The notes under the pieces were generated by a model. That model did not search any database and had not been told where the DNA came from. It worked only from the letters and a program-made list of their open reading frames with translations. The position numbers and the translations under genes were made by a program. This document shows, in pieces, positions 32,791-43,559 of a stretch of 64,000 nt of DNA. Positions within the stretch are counted from its first letter, which is position 1. Each line of letters begins with the position of its first letter. Where the stretch lies: assembly GCA_963710675.1 (NCBI GenBank), contig CAVQBE010000010.1:40222-104221 (forward strand), given 5' to 3'. Source of the DNA: JACCZX01 sp963710675 (lineage in GTDB: Bacteria; Pseudomonadota; Gammaproteobacteria; Burkholderiales; Burkholderiaceae_F).

Positions 32791-33105
32791 ATGCGGCTGC
32801 TGGCCATTGTTCTCGCCGCGCTGCTGATTGCGATTCAGTGGCAGCTATGGTTTGGCAAAGGCGGCTGGCTTCGAGTGTGGGATCTTGACCGGCAGCTGGT
32901 CGCGCAGCGCGGCATCAACGGTGCACTCAGCGCGCGAAATGCCGAGCTGGCGGCGGAAGTCGCCAGCTTGCGAGAGGGCCGCGAGGCGATAGAGGAGCGT
33001 GCACGGCACGAGCTGAACATGGTGCGCGACGGTGAGATATTTTTCCAAATCGTCACGCCTAAGACTGAAACAGCGGCAAGCACAAGCCAGCCAGCACCAA
33101 AATGA
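32791..33105 (+). CDS. ftsB: Cell division protein FtsB
   Basis: FtsB is a small bitopic membrane protein of the FtsQBL divisome complex. The 104-residue product has one N-terminal membrane helix (residues 2-18), the GKGGWLRVWDLDRQ motif and a coiled-coil region rich in Ala, Glu and Arg (about 30-70). ATG 32791 fits the family start MRLLAIVL; a GTG nine bases earlier is possible. Position directly after eno is the classic location. It overlaps the next gene by four bases. Confidence 0.92.
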   Translation: MRLLAIVLAALLIAIQWQLWFGKGGWLRVWDLDRQLVAQRGINGALSARNAELAAEVASLREGREAIEERARHELNMVRDGEIFFQIVTPKTETAASTSQPAPK

Positions 33106-34437
33106 ATCTGCATAGATTGCTTAAAGAGCGCGAGTCGCGTGGTACTCCACTGCGGATTGGACTGATCGGTGCGGGCAAATTCGGATCGATGTATCTGTCG
33201 CAGGTCCGGCATACGCCGGGGATGCGCGTGACGGCGATTGCGGACCTCGATCCAGCCCGTGCGCGCGACGCTCTGCGCAGGGTGGGCTGGTCAGACGGCG
33301 CTATCTCATCGCTGAGCTTTTTCTCCGATGCACGCGCGCTGATCGAGAAGCCGGATATCGACATCGTCATCGATTCCACCGGATCACCGTCGGCCGGCAT
33401 CACGCATGTGCTTGCGTGCTGCGAGCATCGCAAGCACATCGTGATGGTCAATGTCGAGGCCGACGCGCTTGCAGGCCCGCTACTCGCGCAACGCGCGCGC
33501 GAAGCCGGCATCGTCTACTCGCTCGCTTACGGCGATCAGCCTGCGCTGATCTGCGAGTTGGTCGACTGGGCACGCGCGTGCGGCTTCGAAGTGATTGCCG
33601 CCGGCAAGGGCACCAAATATCTGCCCGCGTATCACGCCTCGACTCCCGACACGGTGTGGGGCCACTATGGTTTGAGTGCTGAGGATGCGCGTATCGGCGG
33701 ACTGAACGCGCAGATGTTCAATTCGTTCCTGGACGGAACCAAGAGTTCGATTGAAATGTGCGCGGTGTCGAACGCAACCGGATTGATCGCGCCCGATGGT
33801 CTGTCGTTTCCACCGTGCAGCGTTGACGAACTGCCGCAAGTGTTGCGGCCGCAGACCGAGGGCGGTGTGCTTCACCATCGCGGGCAAGTGGAAGTGATCT
33901 CGAGCCTGCAACGCAACGGCTCAGCCGTCGCAGCGTGATCTGCGCTGGGGCGTATATGTTGTTTTTGCCGGCGGCAGCGAGTACGTGGAGCGCTGTTTCA
34001 AGGAGTATGGGCTGGTGACTGATGCGAGCGGGCAATATTCGGCGCTCTACAAACCCTTTCACCTGATAGGGCTCGAGCTCGGCATCAGCGTCGCGAGCGT
34101 TGGGTTGCGCAACGAACCCACCGGCGCGCCGATTGGGTTCAATGCAGACGTCGTCGCGACGGCGAAGCGAGACCTGGCGGCAGGCGAGACACTCGACGGC
34201 GAGGGCGGCCATACGGTTTACGGCAAGGTGATGCCGGCTGAGGAATCGATGCGTATTGGCGGCCTACCGCTGGGGCTTGCACACAAGGTGAGACTGGTCA
34301 ACGCCATTGCGGCCGGGCAAAACGTGCGCTGGGATGACGTCGAAATCGACGAGGACCAGAGTGCCGTCTCATTCCGCCGCTCAATGGAGCGCGCGACCAT
34401 AGCGTTCGACGGCGAGGCGATTGCCGCTAACGCGTAG
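33102..34437 (+). pseudogene. COG4091-type NAD(P)-dependent dehydrogenase with SAF domain, one frameshift
   Basis: The N-terminal part has a Rossmann loop (IGLIGAGKFGSMYLSQV) and homoserine-dehydrogenase-like segments (AADLDPARARDALRR region, IDIVIDSTGSPSAG, GDQPALICELVDWAR). The frame stops at 33938; a one-base shift near 33925 resumes QRDLRWGVYVVFAGG and leads to YKPFHLIGLELGISVASV and the C-terminal SAF-like domain (AKRDLAAGETLDGEGG). The group is annotated as predicted homoserine dehydrogenase, but its substrate is not settled. The start overlaps the ftsB stop (ATGA). Confidence 0.83.
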
Positions 34438-34447
34438 CATTTCAGAC

Positions 34448-35263
34448 CTACTCGTCGTACTCGTCCGACCCCTGTACCCAGATAAACGATTGGATGTCGA
34501 TCATGTCGCGCGGCGGCATGTCTTTTAGGTCATGACGAATCGTCTCAGAAAATTCGAGCAAGCTTGCGTAGGTTTCCCACGACGGCCGTGATGTGTACAA
34601 AAAGTCGTAGCCGTACTGTCGAGCCGCGATCTGCGTCACGTTGGGCTTGAGGAAGATGTGCTGCCTCCGGCTGCGCGATAAACCCGAATATCGTCACCAG
34701 CGGCCACGTGAGCACGCGAGTCTGCTTGCGTGGGAGCGCCTCGACGGCATTGCACCAGCGCTCGAATTTGCGGTAAGCGCTACCTCGACCGTAGAGAAAC
34801 TCGTACAGTGCTTCCGCGAAAAGCTGCGCGCCCTCCGTTGATCTAACGGCGTCCCGCAATGCCATCTTCTCGAACGAGAAGAGAAGGTTTGTTCTGGACT
34901 CTATCCTGACTGCGCGTGCAGCGACTTCTGCAAACTGATCCTGCCTCGAGCAGCGCACGATGTGTGCGGCGATTAAGACTCTCGATCCATTGCTGATGCG
35001 CTTTCCATTTGTAACCACGTTCCCAGTCGATGTACTTTTCGTCTCGAAAGCCTTTCGGAAAAAAGCGTAGAAACTTGCGGCGGCAACGGCGCGCGCCGCT
35101 CCACGGTTGCGCGCGTGCGGGTGCGTCCGATGACTGCCGCGGTGAAGAGCTTTTTTCGAGATCGGTGCTGGTTCTGAGAGCCATACATCGACGCCAGCAA
35201 ACAGTGTGCGTAGTGGTCGAAGCTATTGAGCAGAACCCGGTTTCCAATCGGCGAGAAAGGCAT
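34448..35263 (-). pseudogene. Conserved protein of unknown function, frameshifted
   Basis: On the minus strand a protein of about 270 residues can be pieced together: FSPIGNRVLLNSFDHYAHCLLASMYGSQ, then KGFRDEKYIDWERGYKWKAHQQW, FAEVAARAVRIESRTNLLFSFEKMALRDA, AYRKFERWCNAVEALPRKQ and an acidic C-terminus IWVQGSDEYDE. Frame changes near 35130, 34960 and 34650 are needed. No signal peptide, membrane helix or catalytic motif is evident, and I do not recognise the family. The start is not certain. Confidence 0.6.
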
Positions 35264-35370
35264 TTAAGCCCGCTGCATCGCGCTGCCGTAAAAGCGCCTG
35301 AAGCTCAATGCGGGCCGCGGCTCGCTGCGCCGACTACTTTTCCGTCGGCTCACCAGCTACGCGCGCTTGA

Positions 35371-37949
35371 TCAGCCAACAAGTGCTTGCGCCCGCGCGAT
35401 CGTCGTTAAAGGATGACTGCGGCACTCGGCAGCAATTGCGAGCTTTCACCAAAATGGCTCGCCTGCAAGCGAGGCCAGCGTTGACCAATGATCGAGCGTG
35501 AATTGATAGGCCAGCGCTCCGTGCGATGAATGCACGGCCATCATGCCGGGGATTCGTGTGGCAACGTTGGAAGCGCGATCGCGGCACGATCGTGATCCCA
35601 AGCAGCGCGGTGGCAAGCTTTTCGGATCGCGCACCGACGCGAGCGCGTGCGCATAGATCCAGCGATCTTCCTCGCTGTCGGTCGATTGCCAAGGCGCGCT
35701 AGCAGCCGATCAAAGCGGAGTGCGGTCGGCGCCAACGCCGGCCGCGATAATAATCGCCGACCGTCGTGGCTGCTGGCAAGGAAGCCGCCGCTGGCAGCGG
35801 AAGCATCGAAATGGTCGTGTGGCGAGAGCAATCACGTGCGGCGTCGTCCGAAAGAGGCAAGAGTGCGAGATCAAATTATTGCGCAGGCTGGAGATCGTCA
35901 GGAGCTATCAGCACGTTTCGGATCTCCAGTCCAAGGCGCGCAAGCGCGGGATGCGAGCAAGGAACGTGCGGCCGCTTGCACACGCGCATGTGCGGGCGTG
36001 CCCGCGGTCGCGAGTGGCGAGAAACTTCAAGTGATCGATCGCGAGCGAGAAGAGTGCGCTTCGCCCCGCGCCCGTTACCTGACGGAATCGCGGCAAGCAG
36101 AGTCGAAGTATTGCGGCATCGTGACGCGGCCGGCTTGAGCGAGCGCGAACGTGTCGCTGAGCAAGACGCGACCTGCTGCGCTGGCGACAGGCGCGCAAAT
36201 AATTCCGCGAGATTCCGCAGCGTCGCCGAGTCGTACGCCACGCGATAAAAGCCGAGGCCATCGGGATTGGCAAGAACCGGTAATTGGAGCAGCCGTTGAA
36301 TGTTGCGCTGCCGGTCGCTTGCTCGAGCAACAGCGAACGGCGCTCTTTGCCGCGCGCCAGAACTAATTGGAATCTTCCATAGCTTGTGCAGGAAGCGATT
36401 GCAGCGCCGAGCGAAAATCGCGTTTGCACTCAACTGGATAATGGTCTCGCCCTTCATTGCAACTGGCAGTCAGCTGGACGACCGGAAAACCCTGTTGATC
36501 GGTCCAGCCTGCCGCCACGCCGGAGACGTTCTTGCCGGACGCGACGCTGCAATGTGATGCCACAGGTCACCGGCCGTCGCATTCGAAAATTGCGCGGTCC
36601 TTCATGTATAGCGCCGAGGCCTTCGCGAAATCGCTTCTCGCCAATCCACTGCTCGAGCATGGCGAGTACCGCTCCACCCTTGTTATACGTAATCCAGTCG
36701 AAGACATCGAATACTCTGGCTCTCGCTGACCGCACGGCGCGAATCGCGCGTGTCGCCGGGCCTGAGTCGCAGCGTCATCGTTTGATCGAGCCAGGGCCGC
36801 CGCCGCAGGCGTTCATGCCATCCTGGATTGAAATGCGCGCTCGCCTTGATTTCCATCCAGGTTGCAAACGCTTCGTTGAGCCAGATCTCTTCCCACGACG
36901 CGGCGGTGACCAGGTTGCCGAACCATTGGTGCGCAATCTCGTGCGCGACGATGTTGAAGACATTGCGCTGCACGTCAAATGAGCTGCGCGCAGGATTGAA
37001 CAGAATCGCGTCTTCCGAATAAGAGATCAGGCCCCAGTCCTCCATCGCGCCGTCGCGGATGCCGGGCACGGCAAGCTGATCGAGTTTGGGCAATGAATAC
37101 GCACCCCGAAATACTCGGTGAAGAACGGCATCGACCTTCCTGGTGACTCGCCATCGCGTAGGCTGCCTGCTGCTGCTTACCTTCGGCCGTAAAAATCCGG
37201 AGTGGAACGCCCGCTGCCATCGCCGGTCAGCGTTGCCAAATCGACCGACAGTGATTGCAACTAGGTAAGTCGGCATTGAAGGCGTTGGCGCGAAGCGATG
37301 TTCGGTGCGGCCGTCTCTGCGATTCAAGCCGTTTGAAGTCAACACGCGGCATGTTCGAGTGCGCGGCGTACGTAGAAGGGGCGGTGACTGAGATCTCGAA
37401 CACCGCACGAAATGCGGGCTCGTCGAAGCACGGAAATACCATGCGCGCAAAAACGGCCTCGAGCTGCGTTGCAAGCATCACCACCGGCTGACCGCGCGCG
37501 GTATACGGCACGCTTGAAACAGTCCGGAGCCGGTAGCCTGAACCTTGCCGCTGTACTCGATGCGCAGCACGTATTCGCCGGCTTCGATGGCAGATCCATC
37601 GCTTGCCGACAGCTGCCACGATTGCAGGCAACTTGCCCGGCTGCACGCTGAGGGACTGCGCCCGCCCGTTGGCCGAAGTCAGAACAGCGCTGCGGGACGT
37701 TAATTCGTGAGCGTGAATCGCAAGCGAGCTGACAGCGCGCGCGATTCGTACCATGATGGCGACAGACCCCGAGAATGACTCCTTGTGCGGATCAAGATCG
37801 AGGCTCAGGCGATAGTGAGTTGGGACAACGTCTTTCGAAAGACCGCCGGGCGTGGTGGCAAAGTCGAACCGGGGTTGCGCGAAAGCTGCATTCGTCAGCA
37901 GCACCAGCAACAGAAACAGCGGAACAGAAGCGGCTCGGTATTGCATCAT
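35371..37949 (-). pseudogene. M1-family zinc aminopeptidase, multiply frameshifted
   Basis: From 37949 on the minus strand: a signal peptide (FLLLVLLTNAAFA), KDVVPTHYRLSLDLDP, FPCFDEPAFRAVF, GAMEDWGLISY (variant of the GAMEN substrate motif) and AHEIAHQWFGN with WLNEAF, the HExxH-x18-E zinc site. The C-terminal domain is traceable as ANPDGLGFYRVAYDSATL, and the end is probably the TGA at 35371. Eight or more single-base indels are needed over 2.6 kb. The enzyme would trim N-terminal amino acids in the periplasm. The most damaged gene in the window. Confidence 0.83.
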
Positions 37950-38005
37950 GTGACGCAGTATCAGACTTAAGGCTGGTTATGTAGAGCCGGCGATTCCCTC
38001 GACCG

Positions 38006-38277
38006 CTACCAGTGTTGACTTCGCGGTTCTTTGCCGAAGTCGATCAGCGGCTTGTACTCGGGCGAGCTGATACCAGGCCTTCAGTCGAGCCATGTCGGCG
38101 AACTCGAGGATCACCAATCGCTTTGGCATCCACTCGCCTTCCAGCACCTCCGTCGCGCCACCGCGCACCAGATAATCGACCGCCAAAGGCCTCGATCGTT
38201 GCTGACACTCGTTGGCGGTATTGCTCGTACCCGGCGGCATCAGTGACTTCAACGTTGGCGAACAGATAGGCTGGCAT
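38006..38277 (-). pseudogene. DUF1330 protein, frameshifted
   Basis: Reads MPAYLFANVEVTDAAGYEQY from 38277, then after a shift YLVRGGATEVLEGEWMPKRL, VILEFADMARLKAWY, and after another shift SPEYKPLIDFGKEPRSQHW with stop at 38006-38008. This is a small ferredoxin-like alpha+beta (dimeric alpha-beta barrel) protein of the DUF1330 family, about 90 residues, function unknown. Two indels. Confidence 0.8.
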
Positions 38278-38473
38278 GGCTCTTCTTCCCAGGGCGTTGT
38301 GTAAGAAGGGCGCTTCATAGCATCAGTTTGCTGTTCACCCGTACAGATATCGACCAATTGCCAATTCGGCTCGGAACCTCGGGCGAAAATCTTGAATCCG
38401 TGTTTTTATAGAGCGCGCAAGCGATTGCGTTGCGCGCAAACACGTGAAGCAAAAGTTGATAAAGAACAGACCG

Positions 38474-38494
38474 GCCGGACACTTGGCGTCCGGC
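38474..38494 (-). terminator. Possible terminator of the haloperoxidase gene
   Basis: GCCGGAC and GTCCGGC form a perfect 7-base stem with a 7-base loop 15 bases downstream of the haloperoxidase stop on the minus strand. A weak T-rich tract (CTGTTCTTT) follows. It fits an intrinsic terminator but the T-tract is poor. Confidence 0.4.
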
Positions 38495-38508
38495 AGGTTC
38501 TTACGGAT

Positions 38509-39848
38509 TTAGTCGCGCGGTCTGAAGTGGTTCGTGGCGACCCATTCCCCCACCTTTGTGCCGAGCACGCCACCTTGCACGGTGCGAGTTACGGAAGTGC
38601 ATACCGCCGTGAATACGCGCTAGGCTGATTTCGTTCAGCATGTCGTCAGGTGTGCCGTATTGGCGCACCGTACCTGTAACTGTGCTGCCGAAGCTGAACG
38701 AGATGTTGTTTGTGCCGTAGTGCGCCTTCAATGCGGCGAGTGCGGCGCTGTTCGCGCAGTTATGCGCGGCTGGATACTCGGGATGATTCGGCGTCGTCAC
38801 CACCGGAGTCCACGCCGCGTCCATGGTGGTCGCGGCGTTGCCATCGGTATCCGCGAAGCGAATGGCGCTGGTAGGGCGCCAGGAATCATAAAAGTACTTG
38901 GAGTCGAAGCATGCAATGGTGACATCGGCGAGCGCGACCCACAGCATCGCTAAACCGCGGGCATTGTCGGCGAGGCTGCGGCTGTCCATCGCGAACGCGC
39001 GGTAGTTACGCGTCACCAACAGCCCGGGACTCTCAGTGTGGAAACGCGCGCTTTCCAGTTGGTCGGCGCTGCGCAGAGTGCTAGTACTTGACCCCCAGGC
39101 TAGCGACTCGTTGAAGTCGGCGGCGTAGGCCGCACTATCAAGCGCCGGCGGCGGCGCGGCGCGGAACTGCGATGCGCTCGTCAACACGAAAGGCTTCATG
39201 GACGAATTATTGGTGCCCACCGGATTGACACCGCGAAAGTTGCCCGGACCCGTTTTAGCCGTGTAGGTAACTGCTGGTAAGCGACCGTCATTAGCACGCA
39301 GCGCAACGATTGCAGCGGCGACCTCGGTTCCCACGGCGATCCCGCGTGTCTTGGCGTCACCAGTGGAGATCGCTGCAACGAAGTCGTCATAAGCGACCTG
39401 GTATTGCGCGTTACGAGCCGGGAAAAGAGCCTTGAGCACCCCATACGCAGCAGCCGCAGCAGCGGCTTCCTGCGAAGCACCCGCCGCTCGGCGTCGCAGG
39501 CGTTGCATTAAAAGTCTTGTGGGTGCCCACGATGGCGTTTACAGCGTCATAGATAGCCACGTGAACCGTGGCGAGATCGAAGAAAGCGTTCGGGCTGCGT
39601 TCCTCTGGTGTGCCGATAGCCGCAGCCGGCACATTGATCGTGTCAGTTGCGATCTTGTTCCAATAGGCAACCGCGTTGGAAGGAGTCGTGACTCCGTTGG
39701 TATAGGCAACTGTGACGGCGGCGGGTGCGGCGACAGGTTGAACGGTGTTGTCGTCACTTCCTCCGCAGCTTGCTGTCAACAGAGCGGAAACTGCAAGGAC
39801 AGGAACTGCGGAGCTCCGCAAAATTATTACTAGCGATTTCGATTTCAT
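38509..39848 (-). pseudogene. Vanadium-dependent haloperoxidase / PAP2-like lipoprotein, frameshifted
   Basis: From ATG 39848: a lipoprotein-like signal (ALLTASCGGSDD, lipobox cysteine), VAYWNKIATDTI, FFDLATVHVAIYDAVNAI. After a shift near 39490 it continues EAAAAAAAYGVLKALFP, YFYDSWRPTSAIRFAD, HPEYPAAHNCANSAA and ARIHGGMHFRNS, the phosphate/vanadate-binding motifs of the family. A second shift near 38560 gives the C-terminus TKVGEWVATNHFRPRD. It resembles secreted haloperoxidase/acid-phosphatase proteins; whether it oxidises halides or hydrolyses phosphate cannot be decided. Confidence 0.82.
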
Positions 39849-40100
39849 CTTATTCCTCTGAGCGACCGGTGTATTGAAGTCGCCATAGTCGATTACGATC
39901 ACGCGGCGCAAGTCTGCCTTACGCAGCGCCATGAACTGTTCAACCTTGGGTCGAATACCTTTGAACCCTTGGTCTTACAGCGTAGAGGTCTAGCAACGTC
40001 GTGTCTGTGCGCGAACGCCTAGTTCAGACCGGGCAGGAACCAGCGCCATGTCCAAATGGCGCTGATCAAACTTCAGCTGCTATCTGCAGACACGACGCGT

Positions 40101-40385
40101 TCAGCGGGTTGCGCGTTGGGCCGTCCGCGTGGGTTCTTTTGCTTCCCGCCAAGCGAGCAGCTGTGCATCGGTCATGTAATCAGAGAAATCCAGGCTTTCG
40201 ATTCCTCGCACGCGCTGAATGAACCAGCGGAGCTCATCTGGGCCGTTCTTTGCCGCTTCACAGGCGCGGCGGTCGATCTGTGTACGCGGCTCGTCGCACT
40301 TGTAATCTGTACCTGCGACGGCGGTCGTCACTAGCGTGATCCCAACCAGGGTCGCGGCTGTAAGGCGAAAATACGTAGAGTTCAT
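40101..40385 (-). CDS. Small secreted protein of unknown function
   Basis: The 94-residue product has a clear signal peptide (FRLTAATLVGITLVTTAVAG) and a mature part of about 70 residues with two cysteines (YKCDEPRTQIDRRACEAAK), probably a disulfide. It ends with YMTDAQLLAWREAKEP. No enzyme motif is seen and I do not recognise the family. AGGTTT/GGAGG upstream on the minus strand (about 40392-40396) is a good ribosome-binding site. It lies downstream of the kinase gene on the same strand, 158 bases away. Confidence 0.7.
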   Translation of the reverse strand: MNSTYFRLTAATLVGITLVTTAVAGTDYKCDEPRTQIDRRACEAAKNGPDELRWFIQRVRGIESLDFSDYMTDAQLLAWREAKEPTRTAQRATR

Positions 40386-40397
40386 TGCAAACCTCCG

Positions 40398-40486
40398 TTA
40401 GGGAAACTTCTTGAACTACGTCTGTAGTTGAGATCGGCCCTGCAGCGGTCGGCTCTCAAGTACAAAGACGCGAAGGCTTTCCCTAA
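40398..40486 (-). promoter_or_regulatory. Structured region upstream of the small secreted protein
   Basis: TTAGGGAAA (40398-40406) and TTTCCCTAA (40478-40486) are perfect 9-base inverted repeats 71 bases apart. Between them lies a second hairpin, AACTAC-gtct-GTAGTT (40414-40429). The region lies between two minus-strand genes. It could be leader RNA, a protein-binding site or an intercistronic structure; no known class is recognised. Confidence 0.45.
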
Positions 40487-40543
40487 GCGGACATCGTGTC
40501 ACTAAATGCAGAGCGCGACGGAAAGAAAATCAAACTAGTGGAA

Positions 40544-43523
40544 TCAGCGCGCTTCAGAATTGCTTGCCAGCGCTCGATGCGATTTCAATTTGGAAGTACC
40601 AAGCGTGCGCTGTGCTTCGGCCACCATCCAGCGTCCGCGCTTGCTATCGCCGTTGGCAATATGAGCTAGACCAAACCAGTATTCAGCCTCCGCGGCCCAC
40701 ACACTTCGAGAATCGTGACTGAGCCAGAAGCCATAGGCCTGGCGCAAAGGTTCGAGCGCCTCTGCCGTCTTGCCATTGGCTAGAAAGATGCGGCCCACCG
40801 CGACGCCGAGATCGGCCGCCGCCGGATCTTCGAAGAACTGTTGCTGAACCTTTAATGCACGCTCAACCGACTCCAGTGCCGAGCCTGTCTGACCCAAATC
40901 GAGTTCTGCAAGCGCGCGCGCCACGGCACCATCAACCAAGCAGTCGGCCCACTTTTGCTCGCGGCAGAATTCTTCCAGCTTTGCTGCGGTATTAATGGCT
41001 TCATCGAAACGCCCGTTCTCGCGCTGCGCGAAGCTCAGTCCCAGCCAAAGCGGGATTTCTTGTGGAGTCATCCTCATGGGTTGGACCGCTTCGAATGCGG
41101 CAACCACGGGCGCGGCAAGCGACTCGGCCTGTTCGGTTTCGCCAAGAAATGCCAGCAACTGGATACGGCGTGGCTGCAAACGGTCGATGAACTTCTTCCT
41201 CAGCGGACCGTCCGCAAACGCCTCCGCGTTTTTCATCGCTTTGTCGAGAAATTCCTGCGCCTCGCTCAGACGGCGCTCCTCGACCAACGCGACGAACGCC
41301 ACCTCGGCGCGCCGCATCAGATTGGACGTTGGAGGTTGCTCGCGGGCCGCTGCGACCTGGTAAGCATCCATACTGAATCCCACCGTGCTCTTATCTCCGA
41401 TATTGGCGAGACACGAGCCAATAACGACAAGCGGGACCTCTAGCTGCAGGCTCGCGACACCATGCGACTCGCGAACCGATGCGGCAACGTCCCACGAGAT
41501 TCGAAGCCCTTCGGCAGAGCGGCCAGAAGCGCAAAGCCAGAACGCGTAGCTTCCGAGTGCGTCGAGATATTCGACACTGCTCGCATTGAAATCCGGTCGC
41601 TGACGAGCTTGCCCGAGCACGTGTTCGAGCAGCCGTAAAGCGTCGGGCCGGCCGTCGCCACCCGGCTTTTCAGTCACCTTAGCTATTAACCACGCATGAC
41701 GCGAAGCAACTTTGAGTTGCTGGCGGCTACCTTCGCCAAAGTGGCGGGTAGCAACTTCGTAGGCCTCGATCAGATGGTTTCGAATCTCTGCACGGGTCGG
41801 CAAGGCAGGAATGTGGAAGCGATTCGCCAACTGTTCGCGGATGAGGAAGGCATCGATCAACAAATCAGCACCCTCCCGGCCCATCGGCCGCAAGCGCTCG
41901 ATGATCTTGCTGAGATCTGCGACTGAATCAAGCGATGTAATCAGGTTGAAGTCGGCGGCCCGCACGCGGGCGCGCAGCAACGCGAGATTGTCGGCCGGCA
42001 GCCGCCGTGATGCGTCGTCGACCGCGCGCTGGAACACGCGTCGTGCAGCGGCGAGCTCGCCCCGATTGCGATACGCATCGCCGACACTGACGCCGCAGCT
42101 GCACCAGCTGGTCGGGACTGCCCTTGAATTCGGTGTCAATTCGCTGCTCGATGGCACCGAGCATTGCAAGATCGGCCGCTTTTGTTTGCTGCGAAGCATT
42201 CGGATCGGCCTGCTGGATCAGCGACAGCACGAAGGTGTTCATCGCAGTCGCACGCTGCGCCTGCTCGCGTGCAACGTCGGCTTGCCACAGCGCCACGCCG
42301 AGGCCGATTCCGAGAGCCAGCACGATCGCGCTGCCTGCCGCCACGCTCAGCTTGTTGCGCACAACGAACTTGCGTAATCGATAACTACGGCGATCCGGCT
42401 GCGCGCGCACCGGCTCGCCTGCTAGATAGCGCTCGAGATCGTCGGCCAGCATCGCTGCGCTCTGGTATCGCTCGTCGGGCTGACGCTTGAGTGCAGTCAG
42501 GATGATGGCGTCGAGGTCGCCATGCAGAGCGCGGGCGCGCGGCTTGTCTCCCGTGACCTCGCTGGGGCGTCGCAAATCACCGCGCAGGATTTCTTCTTCG
42601 AGCGCGCGCGGCGTGCTGGCGCTGTACAGACGCGTTCCCGTCGTCAACTCGAACAGCATGATGCCGAGCGCGTAGACATCAGCCGCCACCGAGATCGGCA
42701 GTCCCAGTATCTGCTCCGGGGCGGCGTATGCAGGAGTGAGCGGTCGGCCGCCGAGCCGCGTGAGCGCGGTCGCATCGCCAGTCAGCGTGTCGCCTTCGAT
42801 CAGCTTGGAGATGCCGAAGTCGAGCAGCTTCGGCATGCCGTCATTCGTCACCAGGAGATTGCTCGGCTTTAGATCACGATGGATGACCAAGCGTGAATGG
42901 GCATATGCGACGGCACGCACGACTTGAACGAACAGGCGCAGTACATCGGTCAAGCTGACGGCACTGGATCGGCAATAGACATCGATCGGCAGGCCGACCA
43001 CATACTCAAGTGCCAGATATGGACGTCCCCGGTCGGTGACACCGGCGTCGTACAGCACCGCGATGTGCGGATGTTGGAGCATGGCAAGGATGCCGCGCTC
43101 GCGTGCAATGCGTTCAGTGAGCCCATGATCGATCCACTCGGCGCGGGGTAACTTCAGCGCGGCGGTGCGTTGCATGACGCCGTCGGCGCGCTGTGCCACC
43201 CAAACGGTGCCCATGCCGCCTTCGGCTAGAAGCCGTTCAAGCTGCCATGGTCCGATGCGATCCCCCGGCTGCTCCCGGCGCATCGCCGCCAGCGCCTCGG
43301 ACGCGAGACGTGCGACGGTGGTGTGCGGGTCAATCCCAGTTGCAAAGCCGGTGCCCCTGGATTGTTCCAGCAACTCCATCAGCAACGAACGTAGATGCGT
43401 CGACTCGGAGGGTAGGGCATCGATCCATCCAGGTCGCTCGGCTGCATCGATCTCTAACGCTTGCTCCAGCAAACGATTCAGCCGGCGCCAGTCTTCAACA
43501 GTCAGCGATGATCGAACCGCCAT
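40544..43523 (-). pseudogene. Serine/threonine protein kinase with C-terminal TPR region, one frameshift
   Basis: From ATG 43523: an N-terminal region of about 90 residues, then a complete Hanks-type kinase domain (AEGGMGTVWVAQR loop, AALKLPR lysine, VIHRDLKPSN, LLDFGISK, AYAAPEQI). One membrane helix follows (SVAAGSAIVLALGIGLGVAL), then about 550 residues of helical repeats that should lie outside the cytoplasm. The frame breaks once near 42100 (LVQL to SVGDAYRNRGELAAARR) in the linker into the TPR part. If the indel is a sequencing error this is a 990-residue sensor kinase. It is divergent from the TonB receptor and near an ECF sigma gene. Confidence 0.87.
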
Positions 43524-43559
43524 GATCGGTGCGCGCACTCTCCCAATGGCAAGGACGCA

